Positions 33,960 to 45,276 of a DNA stretch of 64,000 bases are shown one piece after another; the stretch's first letter is position 1; each line of letters begins with the position of its first letter. The notes under the pieces are model-generated. The model did not search any database. It had not been told where the DNA came from and saw only the letters and a program-made list of their open reading frames with translations. A program made the position numbers and the translations under genes. The stretch is from Armillaria gallica (Eukaryota > Basidiomycota > Agaricomycetes > Agaricales > Physalacriaceae), in the NCBI GenBank assembly GCA_037576215.1, contig JBANDB010000007.1:899001-963000 (forward strand), written 5' to 3'.

Positions 33960-34520
33960 TAAAGTCAACTTGACGATAATGACCTTCCTGTTGATGCAGC
34001 AGAAATTGTATCGCAAACTTACTGTTTAGACTGGCTGTCCTCAGATGCCTACAATGTACAACTTTCGATAATGTCCATCTCTAGCATACCCTTCTTCTCC
34101 AAAAGCGACAGTTGCTCCTTTACTCATTCTCTGAAATGTGGTCCTATCTGTGAACTGAAGCCTTTACGGTACGGTCTGAATACAACCTTTCAACGACGAA
34201 ACCTGGATGAGCGAAAGCAAGTTGGTCAAGGCTAGGCCGTCACTTCGTCTTTCAACATATCAGCCTCGGCGTCTCCAGCTTGACCAGGTCTACCGCTTCC
34301 GAGAGAGAATGTACCAGCTACTTCATGACCCTGTCAACCGCAGTACGGAACACATTTCATCTCGACGCGGAGAGTGGACATAGTCAGAGGGAACTTGCCG
34401 GGCGAAGCTTACCAGCTTGAGATCAGGTGTATAGGCTTCATCTTGGTCAGACAGCATTGACTACATCGAATGGTAATACCACTCAGCTCCATAACGGAAA
34501 CGGCAATACAATACATCAAC
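33960..34520 (-). pseudogene. C-terminal fragment of an F-box gene
   Basis: This segment is a diverged copy of 51,330-51,900, the 3' half of the F-box gene at 51,474-52,652. Minus-strand reading gives FRYGAEWYYHSM-stop followed by SMLSDQDEA, against FRYGGVWYYSMQS in the other copy. It has a TAG where that copy has CAG, and further stops. It retains about 24 bp near the end (readable as EKKGMLEM) that the other copy lacks. No F-box portion is present. Confidence 0.65.
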
Positions 34521-34692
34521 GGTCAGAGACAAGGTACATATTCTGTGTGCTATAACTCAATATTCAGACGGATCGATGGCCATCGGTCTTCGAAACCCCT
34601 ACCATGGTTTACCTTGACTTCATGAAATTGACAAGAATACATAATTCAGTGTCTGGGACGCTTCACAGAAGACTTTGAACGAAAGAATTATT

Positions 34693-34736
34693 GATAGTCA
34701 TTAAGATATTTGCTACTATCTAGCAATATTGTTTTC
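34693..34736 (-). promoter_or_regulatory. Conserved 3' element of the hydrophobin family (copy F)
   Basis: Copy of the gatagtcat...tgctactatctagcaatattg block, downstream of the core-less gene at 34,930-35,487 and its dead exon. Confidence 0.55.
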
Positions 34737-34824
34737 TCCATCTATTTACTTAAGCTTGTCTCACAAACGAATACAAGTTACAAGGCCATTAAAACGCTCC
34801 AATTCACGAAAATTTCCTGGTCCC

Positions 34825-34872
34825 TTAGAGGCCGATGTTGATCGGGGTGGCACCGAGAGAAACAAGGCTATT
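34825..34872 (-). pseudogene. Dead exon 4 of a hydrophobin
   Basis: These 48 bases are exactly the length of exon 4 in the three intact hydrophobins and would read NSLVSLGATPINIGL-stop. The last cysteine is replaced by alanine. A good acceptor precedes it, and the matching intron with donor gttagt ends the upstream gene's region. The upstream frame stops before the donor, so the exon is not translated in frame. Confidence 0.75.
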
Positions 34873-34929
34873 CTGCCTGAATAAGATGTGAGCGTATGAT
34901 TAACTTGAAAGATAGTGCTACTAACGAAA

Positions 34930-35487
34930 TCATTGTCCACGGGGTAGGACCGGGGAGATGACTGGGGAGCCCGTAACAACCTGCCTACCCGTAATAACAC
35001 TTGCTTCGTCACGGGGAAGGGTGGGAAGACCTGGAAGGGGAAGGAGTGAAAGGGGAAGGCCTGGAATGGCGGGAATGGCGGGAATGGCGGGAGGTGCGAG
35101 AAAGGCGGGAGGAGCAGGAAGGGCAGGAAGCGGTATTGGAAGAGCTGGAAGCTGCCTGTCCGTAATACCTGATTCGTCACGGGGAAGGGTAGGAAGACCC
35201 GGAAGGGGAAGGAGTGAAAGGGGAAGGCCTGGAATGGCGGGAATGGCGGGAATGGCGGGAGGTGCGAGAAAGGCGGGAGGAGCAGGAAGGGCAGGAAGCG
35301 GGATTGGAAGGGCTGGAAGCTGTCTATCTGCAAGGACAGGTAGTACCGGAACTGCAGGGGGCGCGGGAGGTGCTGGAAGAGCCTGCCTGCCTGTGATATC
35401 ATCACGAGGAAGGACGACAGGGATAACCCCGGCACTGGCAAGGAGAGGTAGAGCCAGGAGAGCAGAGACGGAAATACGACTGAGCAT
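34930..35487 (-). CDS. Secreted Pro/Ala-rich repeat protein, core-less hydrophobin relative (F), 185 aa
   Basis: The start at 35,487 gives [20 protein letters not shown], the family signal peptide, followed by VIPVVLPRDDITGRQ. The body contains a nearly perfect 63-residue direct repeat, each copy made of DRQLPALPIPLPALPAPPAF, LAPPAIPAIPAIPGLP and LSLLPLPGLPTLPRDE. The end is [23 protein letters not shown]. In hydrophobins D and E the same ending ([11 protein letters not shown]) continues into the glycine-rich linker and first cysteine; here the DNA jumps to the end of exon 3. A deletion of the whole cysteine core is the simplest explanation. An ATG 46 codons further upstream is open but lies outside the conserved start. 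Confidence 0.65.
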   Translation of the reverse strand: MLSRISVSALLALPLLASAGVIPVVLPRDDITGRQALPAPPAPPAVPVLPVLADRQLPALPIPLPALPAPPAFLAPPAIPAIPAIPGLPLSLLPLPGLPTLPRDESGITDRQLPALPIPLPALPAPPAFLAPPAIPAIPAIPGLPLSLLPLPGLPTLPRDEASVITGRQVVTGSPVISPVLPRGQ

Positions 35488-35555
35488 GATGAAGTGAGAT
35501 GAATAAGCTCTACAGTTGTGAGGGCTTGAGAATACCTGTTGACTTAATCCCTCTC

Positions 35556-35561
35556 TTATAG
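35556..35561 (-). promoter_or_regulatory. TATA box of hydrophobin-family gene F
   Basis: CTATAA on the minus strand, about 69 bp before the ATG. Confidence 0.6.
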
Positions 35562-36239
35562 CTTTCCGAGTCGTCTTCTGTGGGCGATGCAGGTCATCAG
35601 CCATGGAGTATAAACAAAAATACAAGTGGATGGGTGCCCAGGTCGAGTGGAGGGGAGCGAATGACGCGGTCAGGAATCGTTAAGTCTTCATGGTGCGGGG
35701 GACCGAGCAAGGTAGCATCAGTCAAAAATAGTCCTTTGTCGCGGCGTCAGCGTTCTCCGAGCATCGTTTCCGATGAATGGATTCGTTCGTGCAAACATAG
35801 TCGTGAGGTTATGTTTTACGAAGATCTAGTACCTCGGGCACCATCCCGCCTCTCTTGATCGCTGGTTGGCGGTACTGTTTGGAAAAGACTAATTTTATGC
35901 AAAGTAGTGTCGCTAGAAAACAGATATTGTCATCTGACGCTTTGGCACCAAGCGTAAGCCATGAATACATCCAGACGGTCGGACTCCAATGGCGACCATG
36001 TATTCTGCCGCATTCGTAGTAATGCCACGCAAGCGGTGTTGGTTGAACATACAGCCAATGCTCGTCATGAATAGATGGATCCATACTTGGAAGCGTCTGG
36101 CAAGACTTAGAAGCCAGAGCACGAGGTCGATCGTGAAAGAACGTTTCACGATTTCTGTATTCGGGTCACCAATCCAGCATCATTTTCTGGAAGAACATTA
36201 ACGCGAAGAATAGTACTATACCTAGCTGGATATAAGCCA

Positions 36240-37230
36240 CGTCTCGCCACGAGGAGCAAACTCTCTCAAGATTCCAATGGCGAAGGGGTTATGCCATACG
36301 CTTATGGATTTTATAGGCTCGACGGCAAAGTCCTGACCGGTATCTGCTCGTCCATTGATCACAAGGGTCGGAACACGAGTGCGGTCAAGACGATCGATAC
36401 TCCATCTCTTCTGTGAACCTACAAGGTTTGTCAGGATGCATCAAGCACGGGGATGAAATGACCACTGACTGACAACCCCACCGCAACGGAGATATCCGCC
36501 GATGGACTCATCGATTGGTCAATTGAATACACCAGTTCCTCCAACAACAGGTCCATTCTTTGTGGGACACCTTGAGGGCCTCGCCGTATACTTCCATACC
36601 CGCTACACCGACAGTCAGCCCTCCCTGTACACCATCCGAAAAGACCCTACTCCAGTTCCCTAGTTGACGCGTTCCACATTCCCATATCCGCCAACGAGTT
36701 GGTAAACACCAAGTGGCGCAGCGCCTGCATGCATCGAGCTTTAAACCGCGTGTCTAACCCATGAATGACCGAGCGAATCGAACCCATCATGAATGCAGAA
36801 GTGTTCCAGGAAGCTGGCCACTTCGTTGATGAAGATATTAATAGTCTAGAAAGGCAATGGCTTCAATGGGTGATGTGTGGAAAGGGAGTTTCTGATTTGG
36901 TCGTAGAAGATGCTGGGATTAAGACTTTGATGATGAAGTCGGAAAGGGGAGAAAGGTAGTTGTGTGGGGTAGCTATGGGTGAGACAAGCGTTGTAGTGGG
37001 ACCTGTCGCATTTGGTCATGTTTGGCAGGAGCTTTGGCCAGTTAGGTAGCATTCGTGTTCGTAGTCAGAGGAATCATCAGCATTTGCCTAGAGCACAGCG
37101 ATAGTCTCTTCGGAGTCAGCTCGGGCCATCCCAGCGTTTTGGCAAGTACTGATCTAACCCGCCATAAGCCAAGACGAAAGCGTACGCCGTAGAGGTCGCC
37201 GATAACTTTGCACCATGTCTAGTTCTCTTT
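36240..37230 (-). pseudogene. Broken proline iminopeptidase-like alpha/beta hydrolase (copy F)
   Basis: Minus-strand pieces in order are CKVIGDL near 37,220; INEVASFLEHF..HDGFDSLGHSW near 36,790-36,840, which has the G-x-S-x-G-type nucleophile elbow; LRHLVFTNSLADMGMW near 36,700; and VPTLVINGRADTGQDFAVEPI near 36,340. These match S33 proline iminopeptidases along their length. Stops (for example after GHSW and after the LADMGMW segment) and frameshifts make it non-functional. This copy keeps the most recognisable motifs of the three. Confidence 0.7.
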
Positions 37231-37239
37231 GAACAACAC

Positions 37240-39207
37240 CAACACCAACATCTTGATAGTCGAAACTCGAAAGAGATGAATATAGAATCCTTCAGTCATC
37301 GACGTGAATATTCAGCGAATGTTAGAATGGGATGGTTGGTGGAGACAGTGGACTGAAGGTCTCAATCATGCTCTCTGCTATGCCGAAACACTCAACCTGG
37401 TAGCGCCGAACGTAAAAATTTGATATTGGGTGGGCGGTACCATCTGCTCTTTCTTCCAACACGCTCCAGGTAAAGTAGGCGGGTGACAGGATAATCCTGC
37501 AAATTTAGTTCAGTATGAATAAGATATACTAGTCGATCAACGTCACCATTCCTGTTATTTATAACGCTCCTGCCGCAGCGAAAGTTATTCTTGTGTATCT
37601 GGGCAGATATCTCAAAACTGGCCCATCGCGCACCACGCTCCCAAAAATTCTGCAAGAGATAAACATGCGCCGATTCTGATTCTCGAATTTCTGAGCATTT
37701 ATATTTATCTCTCTAGAATCTGAGGTGATTTCCTCAGCAGATAATCACTAGGAGGACTTGAGACTCACACATGCGGCTTTAGACGGTAAATGGTATCATT
37801 ATGTCCTCGCTGCTTTCATGCCGTGTACGCAAATTGTCGGCACGGAACAACAACAACCTGACCAGTGTGCCGGAAATTATACGATTGGAGCGTGTCCGCC
37901 AACGTACCACTCTTAATATATTTGAACATTGGCGATATCGAAGGCGCTGAAGAGTGTTGCAAAGAAGATGAAACGGCGCGAGTCCGAATTGGAGACGATG
38001 GCGGAGAGTGGCGGAGTCCGGACCGACATTCTTTGCCGAGGCTGACGGCACCAAACAAAACTTCATCGTCGACCACGATAACTGCTTGGCCAGCGTCTTC
38101 AGTCTTTTCCCGTCCGACGACGAGCACAGTTCACTGTACGATTCTGGTAATAGCCAACCGTAGTTTATGGTGCGTAAGGTCCTTTTGTATCGAGGATCGT
38201 GCTAAACATTGACCTTTAGGACACTGCTGCTTACTTCTCAATGGTGTCCTATGAATCGTGACCGTGACGCGTTCAAGTCTGCCATAGCCAGCACCAAATC
38301 TTCAACGCGTCGTCCTAAGAATTCAGTATTTCTCGCTGATCGAATAGGTTTTATGTTGGTTGTCGGGAATCCATTTGGGTGGGTGGCAAATCTTTTTCTC
38401 CAGTAATACACTCACACTAGATCTCATAGGTATTCACACTCGTGCCTTAGGTATTCCCACCAATGCTTCGGTAATGGATGCAGTCGGCGCCTGCGAGCTC
38501 CAACTCTTCAACAGTTTCCCTGGATGCACAAAAATCCGACAGTTTCTACGATAGAATCAAGGAGAACTCAGATCTCTGTTTGCACACGCTCGTGTTGCTG
38601 GATATAAAGGTCGAGGGCTAAAATGAAGAGAATCAGACTCGGTGAGGGACTTTCTTCCTCTTTCTGTTTCGCATCTTGATATTTGTGTCAGCGGTCGGAA
38701 GATCTACGAATCACCTCCCTTCATAGTACGGCAATAGTTATAGAGATCAGATCTCTAACGCAGACTGGAACCTGCTGTCCGTTTTGACAGCGACTATTGT
38801 ATGTGTATGAAGCGCAACCCGTCGGCACTGGTAGGTCGTCTCTGATATTCTCTTTGTTATGTGTCTGATTTCCGTCAGCACTTTTACTGTCACGAAAGAC
38901 TGGACACGGAAACTGTCTAAGAAACCGTGGGGTCAAGGGGCTCATTACTACTTGGTGTTGCTGGTGTTGAAGGTCAATGGTAGAGGACTTGGACGTATCG
39001 GGTTCGCTGTTATGTTCAATTTTACCTTGGATGCCTACTAACATCCCAATAGAATCCGAGTTCGCAAGCTGTGTCTATCGACGATAGAGATTTTCACGCT
39101 AGAAAGGACGTTATTTCGTCTGTGTCGCGTCTGGCTCAATATATGCGCTTAATCTTACTCTTTGTCTAATCGGCCGGATTTTTTGGGGCTTTGCTGCAGG
39201 TACGTAC
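37240..39207. other. Spacer left of the KDZ transposon
   Basis: No gene is supported. Overlapping frames at 37,779-38,212 on both strands have no domain. The right end (39,120-39,207) together with 50,387-50,430 forms the pre-insertion site, which resembles 18,190-18,240. Confidence 0.35.
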
Positions 39208-39215
39208 TTAGATTT
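39208..39215 (+). repeat. Target site duplication, left copy (ttagattt)
   Basis: The 8-bp ttagattt directly abuts the left inverted repeat and is repeated at 50,379-50,386. Eight-base duplications are typical of KDZ elements. Confidence 0.92.
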
Positions 39216-39666
39216 CACCTATATAGCCCAGAAATGAATGTAAATTAGCACGGTCGAGACGGCCGGATCAAACCAATAACAGCCATCAAAGTCGGCAAAT
39301 TAGCGGTACTGCAATAAAACTTGAATAAAGGTCCAACAAAACACCTGTCCCGCACCCGTCGCTGTACGCGATAACATAAGCTACTAGCTCTGACATATGT
39401 CGGGGACTGTCCCCGCCTAAGCAGCGTGCGCCCCGCCTCCCGTACTATTCTCATCTAAATTCGGCAAACCCTGGCGGGATTCGGAGTAAATATTCCGGGA
39501 AGGCTCGGCTTCCATGAATGATGTCACTGAGATGTCATTCCGCGTTCCGAAGGCATCTGCCGACATGCCGCCTTCACCGGCATCACCTCTTTCATGCTGT
39601 CCCCGCCGTTTCCGTGTTTCTTAACTAAATAAAATCGTAAAAAATGCAAGAAAATCGAATTCAATT
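39216..39666. repeat. Left terminal inverted repeat of the KDZ element (451 bp)
   Basis: It pairs with 49,928-50,378 without any visible length difference; a 69-codon chance frame (39,245-39,454 minus) translates identically in the other copy. It contains the 11-mer ggcggggacag twice (as its complement here), plus ggggac-a-gtcccc and gacatatgtc palindromes, which are candidate transposase-binding sites. Confidence 0.95.
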
Positions 39667-39699
39667 CCTGAGACTCAATACAGGCACCAAAATACCAGT

Positions 39700-42600
39700 C
39701 TAATCTGAGAAAGCTGTCATGATGCTCTCAATATCCTGTTGTTTCTGAGTTTCTGCCACCTCCTCACCCTCTTCTTCTTCTTCATCACTGATGTTAGTAT
39801 CACCTTCATGGTGATCAGTAGCATCATCCAAGGCTGATAATCCCAGCTCCTCCCGCTGATGACTATCAGCCACCTCGCCTGGTTTAAGGCTTCCAGAAAA
39901 GGAAGGATGCCGGGCGAGAGCATGAAAACGCCGCATATGAATATCGTCAAACCGGGCTCGTTCCAGACGGTACTTCTCTACCTGGTATGATAGAGAAGGA
40001 TCATTCACCTTGAGTTCATCTACTGCTCGTCGAAGGTATTTTTCTTCAGCCTTGATTTTTGTTACAAACCGGCGGATTTCGATATTTAGCCGGTGAACTT
40101 CCTCTTGAGCACGTATGATCCGGTAATAGGCATCACTTGCTTCTCGGACGGCACTATTAGCCCATGGCTTTTCACGAATATCCTCCCTCGTGTCCTTCAG
40201 TAGGTCGAACTCCGATAGGAAGGTGTATTCGATGACATCCTCCCATTTTAGCATAGGTCGAGGTGGCTCCAGTGCTTTTGCTGCGGCATTATAGCGATCA
40301 ACAAGGCCTCGAATAGCGTGAGACCGGGCTTTAAGAGCTTTCCCGATGTGCCTGCATGCCTTGTACCCTAGAATCCGATCATTGGGGTGGCTCTAAAAAC
40401 AAGTAATCCTGCTTACCTGTGCCCGATCTATTCATTTTAGTCAATTCGAAAAGTCGAGATACCAAGGCACCTTCCAAGCGATCAAGACATTGTCGATATA
40501 CCTTGGTTGCGACCAATTTCTCAGCCTCAGCCCACTTCTCAGATCCAATAGTCCAACGTGTTGTTATGTTCATGACATGTTCCATATCCTGAACACGGTC
40601 GAGAGCCTTGTCCTGTCTCTCGAGAAGCTGACGTCGAGCTGTTTCAATCCGTGCTGTGTTGTCTTGCTCGCTAATATTTGAGGCATTATTGTTGATCCAT
40701 ATATCTCTCATCTTGCAGATATTATCTCTATACAAAGTGTTAACAAAATATTGATATGGCATCTGAAAAATATTACATACTCAATATGATAGTATGCCAC
40801 TAGTCGGGAGTAATATTCCATCTCCAATGTCTCTTCTGGTGGATCTTGCTTCCGGTTTTTCAGATAGGCCAGCTCTTCAGCAAGCCACTGAGGAAAGCAT
40901 TTGGTACTCGGAATATTCAATTTGATCATAGTGTCTTGTAACGCTGGAATTGTTGCCATAATTGATAGGGCCTGTCGATAGTTGTCACATAGAAATTTAC
41001 CTAATTAAAATAATGAAAGTCATTAAAAGATGGATAGACCTGAGATACTTACTGAGCCTCGAATAGGTATCAACACGATCTTTGTGTTTCATCCACTGGA
41101 CAATAGCCTGCATGCGGTGAAAGCGGCTGGCATAACGGGTACTGGATGCTAGTGCATTTGACTCTGAAAAGTAACGCTCGCATTCCTCGTGATCAGTCAA
41201 GCCTTGCCCATCTGTGTACAATGGCAGTTTGCATATTTGGCAGATCCGACAGTGGGCATGCCCATGAAATGCACCAACAACAGTAGTGTGATTTTGCTCA
41301 GCGGCCAGAACACCTAATGGAGACTTCGCAATAGTCATGCCAAATTTGCACCCAACATCATAGCCACATGTCAAATCTCGGCCTAGCCCTTTGATGATCT
41401 TATCTGTGATTGCCAGAGGATACTTGGCTCTAAAAAGTCTTCAATAAAATACATGAAAGCTGAGATCAAAGACTTACAGCTCTCCACTTTGTACCATATC
41501 CATAGCCAATAAAAGGAAACCATGCCTGCACAGAGACACAAAAACCCCAGTCTCATCAAACACCCCCCACATGCTTGAGTTCATGTCATTTTTCATGTTT
41601 TCCCATCGGTCTGCACATGGATTTCCTTCTGTATCCTTCGGATCTGTCACAATCGTATTCCCAATAGCTTCCTTCGACCATGCATTTACCTCATCTTGGG
41701 ATAGGAAATAATCCTCACGCCCATCACGATTGTCCATCCTTTCTTGAGAGCTCTCCTGATTTTCATCGTCTCGCCTTTGGAGTCTCTTGAGGGAATTATT
41801 TCCATCCATGCAATAATGTGGGTGGATTGGTGTTCCTGGCTCATCCCTGAGAGAGAGGGTGCATGCCGCGCAGGCATTCCGAAGACGATAATCCACAGCA
41901 TCACGACATAACACTTGATTGATATGGTGCTCCACTCTCTTGAGAATTGCAACATAAAGATCGTAACATATTGTGAATTGTTGATGCATGTATGGCTCAT
42001 ATGCAATACTATTCAAATCGCACAGTATGCGAAGAAAAGCCTGGAGAGACAACCGGGGACATCGGAGGTGGGCGTTATGGAATACTTCCATTGTTCTGAC
42101 CGATATCAAGAGCTCGGGAGAGTATGGGGCACATGGAATAACACCCTGCCTCATAAGAACAGCGGGGATGCAATCAGCATCAGTGAATTGCTGTGCAGTA
42201 GTATAAAAACAGCCTAGAACTCAAATGAAAATACAGAATAGAAATAATAAAGAGAGACAAACGGAATAAGTCTAAGACACGCATGACCCTCATGTCTCTG
42301 CTCTTCCTGCTCAATGGAGCTGGGCCGTGCTCAATAAAAATGCGGCCTTCCTCAGGCCTTTCCAGGTCCCATGCCATGTACGCACTTGTCAGAGGCTCCA
42401 TGATTGCATCAAATGCATCACTTCGATTCTGCGTTCGATTCCTCCTGGTTCGGGTATCATGATGTCTGACAGTAGTTTGTCAGTTAAAGAATTAAAGTGA
42501 TTGAACCCACTTACGAAATGTCTTCAGGTGTAAGCTCCAATCGTGTCATACCATCGTAGAGTTGATGCCAGATATCCTTTAACTCTCCACCAGCATGGCT

Positions 42601-43013
42601 AATTTCCAGAGCTTCCTTTCCAGCTAAGACAGCCTCAAGATGCCCACGATCCATTTCAATTTGGCTTTCCATTATTTGATTTTGTGTTTCCCAGTTGGGA
42701 TCGTCGTCGTCAGGATCGAAAAGCTGGGTATGAATATCATGCAAGTGCTGAGCTTGCGCCTGAGTGAGATCTTTGAGCAAAAATCAGAAAAGGTTTGTAA
42801 ACTTAACATGCACATTTGAACCTTACCTTGCTGATGGTTCCGATAGTTCCGCAAATTTGCAGTTTTTTGTTTCAGAATTGTATGACGGCTGTGGGCCTTG
42901 GAATTCACTGAGGATTGGAGTGAATCAACACTCATTCGGACACGTGATGAAGAAGACGTTGCTCGTATAGAATGCATATTATTGTGTGTTTGGGAAGTAC
43001 GCGTTGGAGGCAT
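39700..43013 (-). CDS. KDZ transposase, 990 aa
   Basis: Eight exons on the minus strand join to 991 codons with no stop: 43,013-42,827, 42,770-42,515, 42,465-42,263, 42,213-41,478, 41,429-41,053, 41,000-40,801, 40,762-40,417 and 40,367-39,700. Family motifs appear in order: RTRRNRTQNR..AY..W near residue 150, a CAAC zinc-knuckle-like pair, CMDGNNSLKR (about 352), GYDVGCKF (about 486), a CRICQ and HEECERYFSESN region (about 546), then LEGALVSRLFELTKMN, GYKACRHIGKALKARS and EYTFLSEFDLL. The Asp of DGN, the Asp of YDVGC and the Glu of ECERYFS are the likely catalytic triad. The C-terminus is acidic. Seven introns have usual GT-AG ends; intron 6 (40,763-40,800, 38 bp) is the least certain. It shares a 198-bp divergent promoter region with the dioxygenase gene. 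Confidence 0.92.
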
Positions 43014-43211
43014 AGTTATCGCAACTGAACGTATTGAACTTCAACAAGGTCCGTGGATGGCGTCAGAGCCATGTGATTGTATGTAACTCGGCCCGGGTGT
43101 GTGCCTGGCAGTGACACGGCCTTCCGTCACTCCTCTTTCCACCTTCCGTCGGCCACCCATGCTCTGTGATGTCCCGTCGATGCTCAGTATTAAACGACGG
43201 ACTTACACTGG
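43014..43211. promoter_or_regulatory. Shared promoter region of KDZ transposase and dioxygenase
   Basis: The two genes start back-to-back 198 bp apart, so their promoters must lie or overlap here. No clear TATA box is seen. Co-expression of the transposase and the DNA-modifying enzyme is a reasonable inference from the arrangement. Confidence 0.5.
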
Positions 43212-44836
43212 ATGGTTGCGACACTGATGGATGGGTATGGTGAGTACCACAGTTCCACTCGCATGCTTGGCATTCCCGACCCTGGGGCAGCCGTGCATCG
43301 CATGGCCCGCATCTCCGACTTTGGAGCAGCGAGCAATGCACCCAATGCTAATTCTATGCTTGATTTAGGTACCACACGTTCTGGCTCGGTCTTCAAGCGG
43401 TGGGAAGATATTGAGGAGTACATGGTTGATGTAGATATTAATGACTTAGCCCTTTCACTACCGCAGCCCACTGCCGAACGTGCATCAGATGTCGTACTCC
43501 AACCGATTCCACTCTCAAGTCCAAATCCTTCGAGGCCATCACCACAGCCCATGTCAAGCTCTAACGCCACCCCCATCCCGGAGCATCTCCACAGTCGACA
43601 GCGCAAGAGTTTCAAATCTCACCAGAAGTTTCATATTCAACGTCGCGAAGCTCGCCGCCAAGTCCAAGAAATTACAGGTCTCCCAGTGAAGCAGGTTGCC
43701 CTCAAACGTGTAGCAGCCTCCTCAATTCTAGCTACACGGTTTGAGCCTGCATGACGACGAGGATATGCAGGTCCTCGCGATCCAAGAAGGCAGGATATTC
43801 GGGATTATACGTTGGAGGAGTTGCTGCGAGATCATAACATGAAATTAATTGAACGTGGCGGGAGGTGCGTACGCTTACTATTCTTCTAAATGCTATACTA
43901 ACTGTTCACAGAAAACCACTGCGCATCATCGACAACCAAGGCCGAGTTATCGTGTACATTGTAGGACACCCCGAGGAGTTCGACAAAGTCAGCAAGGAAA
44001 CGATCGAGGCGTTTGAGAGAGCGGAGAAGTTACTCTCTTTGAATGCGGCGCATACACATCACAGACATGGCGAGTACGGGTTTGTGTCTACCGGTATCTC
44101 ATTCGGCGGGGGTCAAATGAGGCCTGGAAACTTGCGTAACACCGTGAACAATGAATCCGTAATGGAAGAACTTCTCTCGAACTGGGCGGTGCAACGTGTT
44201 GTCCAGTTCATCAACAGTACGTTCTCATATTTGTCTTACATTTTCTTTGTATCCTAACTACGTATAGAGGCATTTGCTGCCGTCCATCCGGACCTATGGA
44301 AACGTTACCGGCGTTTGCTCGATGATCTTACTGATGCGCACCCATATCTCTCCCGGATCTTTGATCGTGAGCACAGCGTCTTTGCTTCGTGTACCCTCAA
44401 CATTGGAGGCATGACAACCCGTCGCCATCGTGACCATCTCAACTTGGGGCTGGGCGTATGCCCTATCTTTGCAATCGGAGACTTTGATCACACCAAGGGT
44501 GGCCACCTTGTTCTCTGGGATTTGAAGCTGGTTATCGAGTTCCCTTCGGGAACTCTCATCCTCATTCCATCTGCGCTCCTTGAGCATTCCAATGTCCCTA
44601 TTCGTGAAGGTATGCCATTATCCTCCTTATTTCTTTCTATTAACCTACTCATTTTAGGTGAAACTCGTTACTCATTCACCCAGTTCTCTGCGGCGGGCCT
44701 TTTTCGATGGGTAGACAACGGTTACCGCTCGGACAAGGATTTGGAGGAGTGGGGTTCGTGGGTGGAAGGCATTGCAGGTGAGCACAGGAGAGAGAAAATA
44801 TGGGAGGAAGGGTTCGCATCGTTAGGGCACATTTAA
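43212..44836 (+). pseudogene. TET/JBP-family 2-oxoglutarate/Fe(II) dioxygenase with one in-frame stop
   Basis: Exons 43,212-43,864, 43,912-44,216, 44,268-44,609 and 44,658-44,836 join in one frame of 493 codons, except for TGA at 43,752-43,754 (codon 181). The N-terminal third is Ser/Pro-rich and ends in a basic stretch. The catalytic part has FGGGQMRPGN, the iron-binding H-R-D (about 373-375), GDFDHTKGGHL, the second histidine in LLEHSN (about 426) and the 2-oxoglutarate-binding arginine in ETRYSFTQF (about 437). TET/JBP enzymes oxidise 5-methylcytosine or thymine in DNA. The stop falls at RRGY, where related sequences seem to keep coding, and CGA to TGA is a single transition. Everything after it stays open, so the lesion is recent, read through, or bypassed in a way I cannot see. 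Confidence 0.85.
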
Positions 44837-45276
44837 AATGTGGATTTTATTGTATTCTTGTACAATTTTGCGGTTCAATTATAGTTTTACTTCCTTTACT
44901 TCTTTCAAAAATGATATTATGAATGAGGATTAGCGCAGTGTACAGGATATGCATTGGAGGTATGATCGACTTTTGTGATCGAAGTGAGTATTCCATCAAG
45001 TCAGTATTCCCGTACCTTCGTTGATCCATAGCGTGGGTTCTCTTGCGGAGAAAAATCAGAAAAAAAAAGGTTCATGTTACAGATAGTAGATAGAATGTTC
45101 TTAAGTAAATTGTACCTAGGAAACACCCTCCCTCAAGGTTTCGAGATATTGTACTGGGGAACTCGCTATGTAAGCCGATTTGTGAAATTTGCCTTGATTA
45201 TCTGCGTGGTCGGATCACCTGGCCGATGATCCGGACATGCAGATAAATAACTCTAGCTCATAACCGCCTTCTGAAG
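44837..45276. other. Intergenic spacer within the KDZ element
   Basis: AT-rich spacer between the dioxygenase and the small basic gene. It probably contains the dioxygenase 3' end and the promoter of the next gene. No other structure was seen. Confidence 0.4.

Noticed and set aside
39245..39454. 69-aa frame present identically at 39,245-39,454 (minus) and 50,140-50,349 (plus)
   Set aside because: It lies in the terminal inverted repeats and is identical only because the repeats are; no protein feature supports it.
40760..40790. An 18-bp intron (gtatgtaatatttttcag) in the KDZ transposase
   Set aside because: Splice-like ends are present, but 18 is a multiple of three, so its removal does not restore the transposase frame. 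The 38-bp alternative does.
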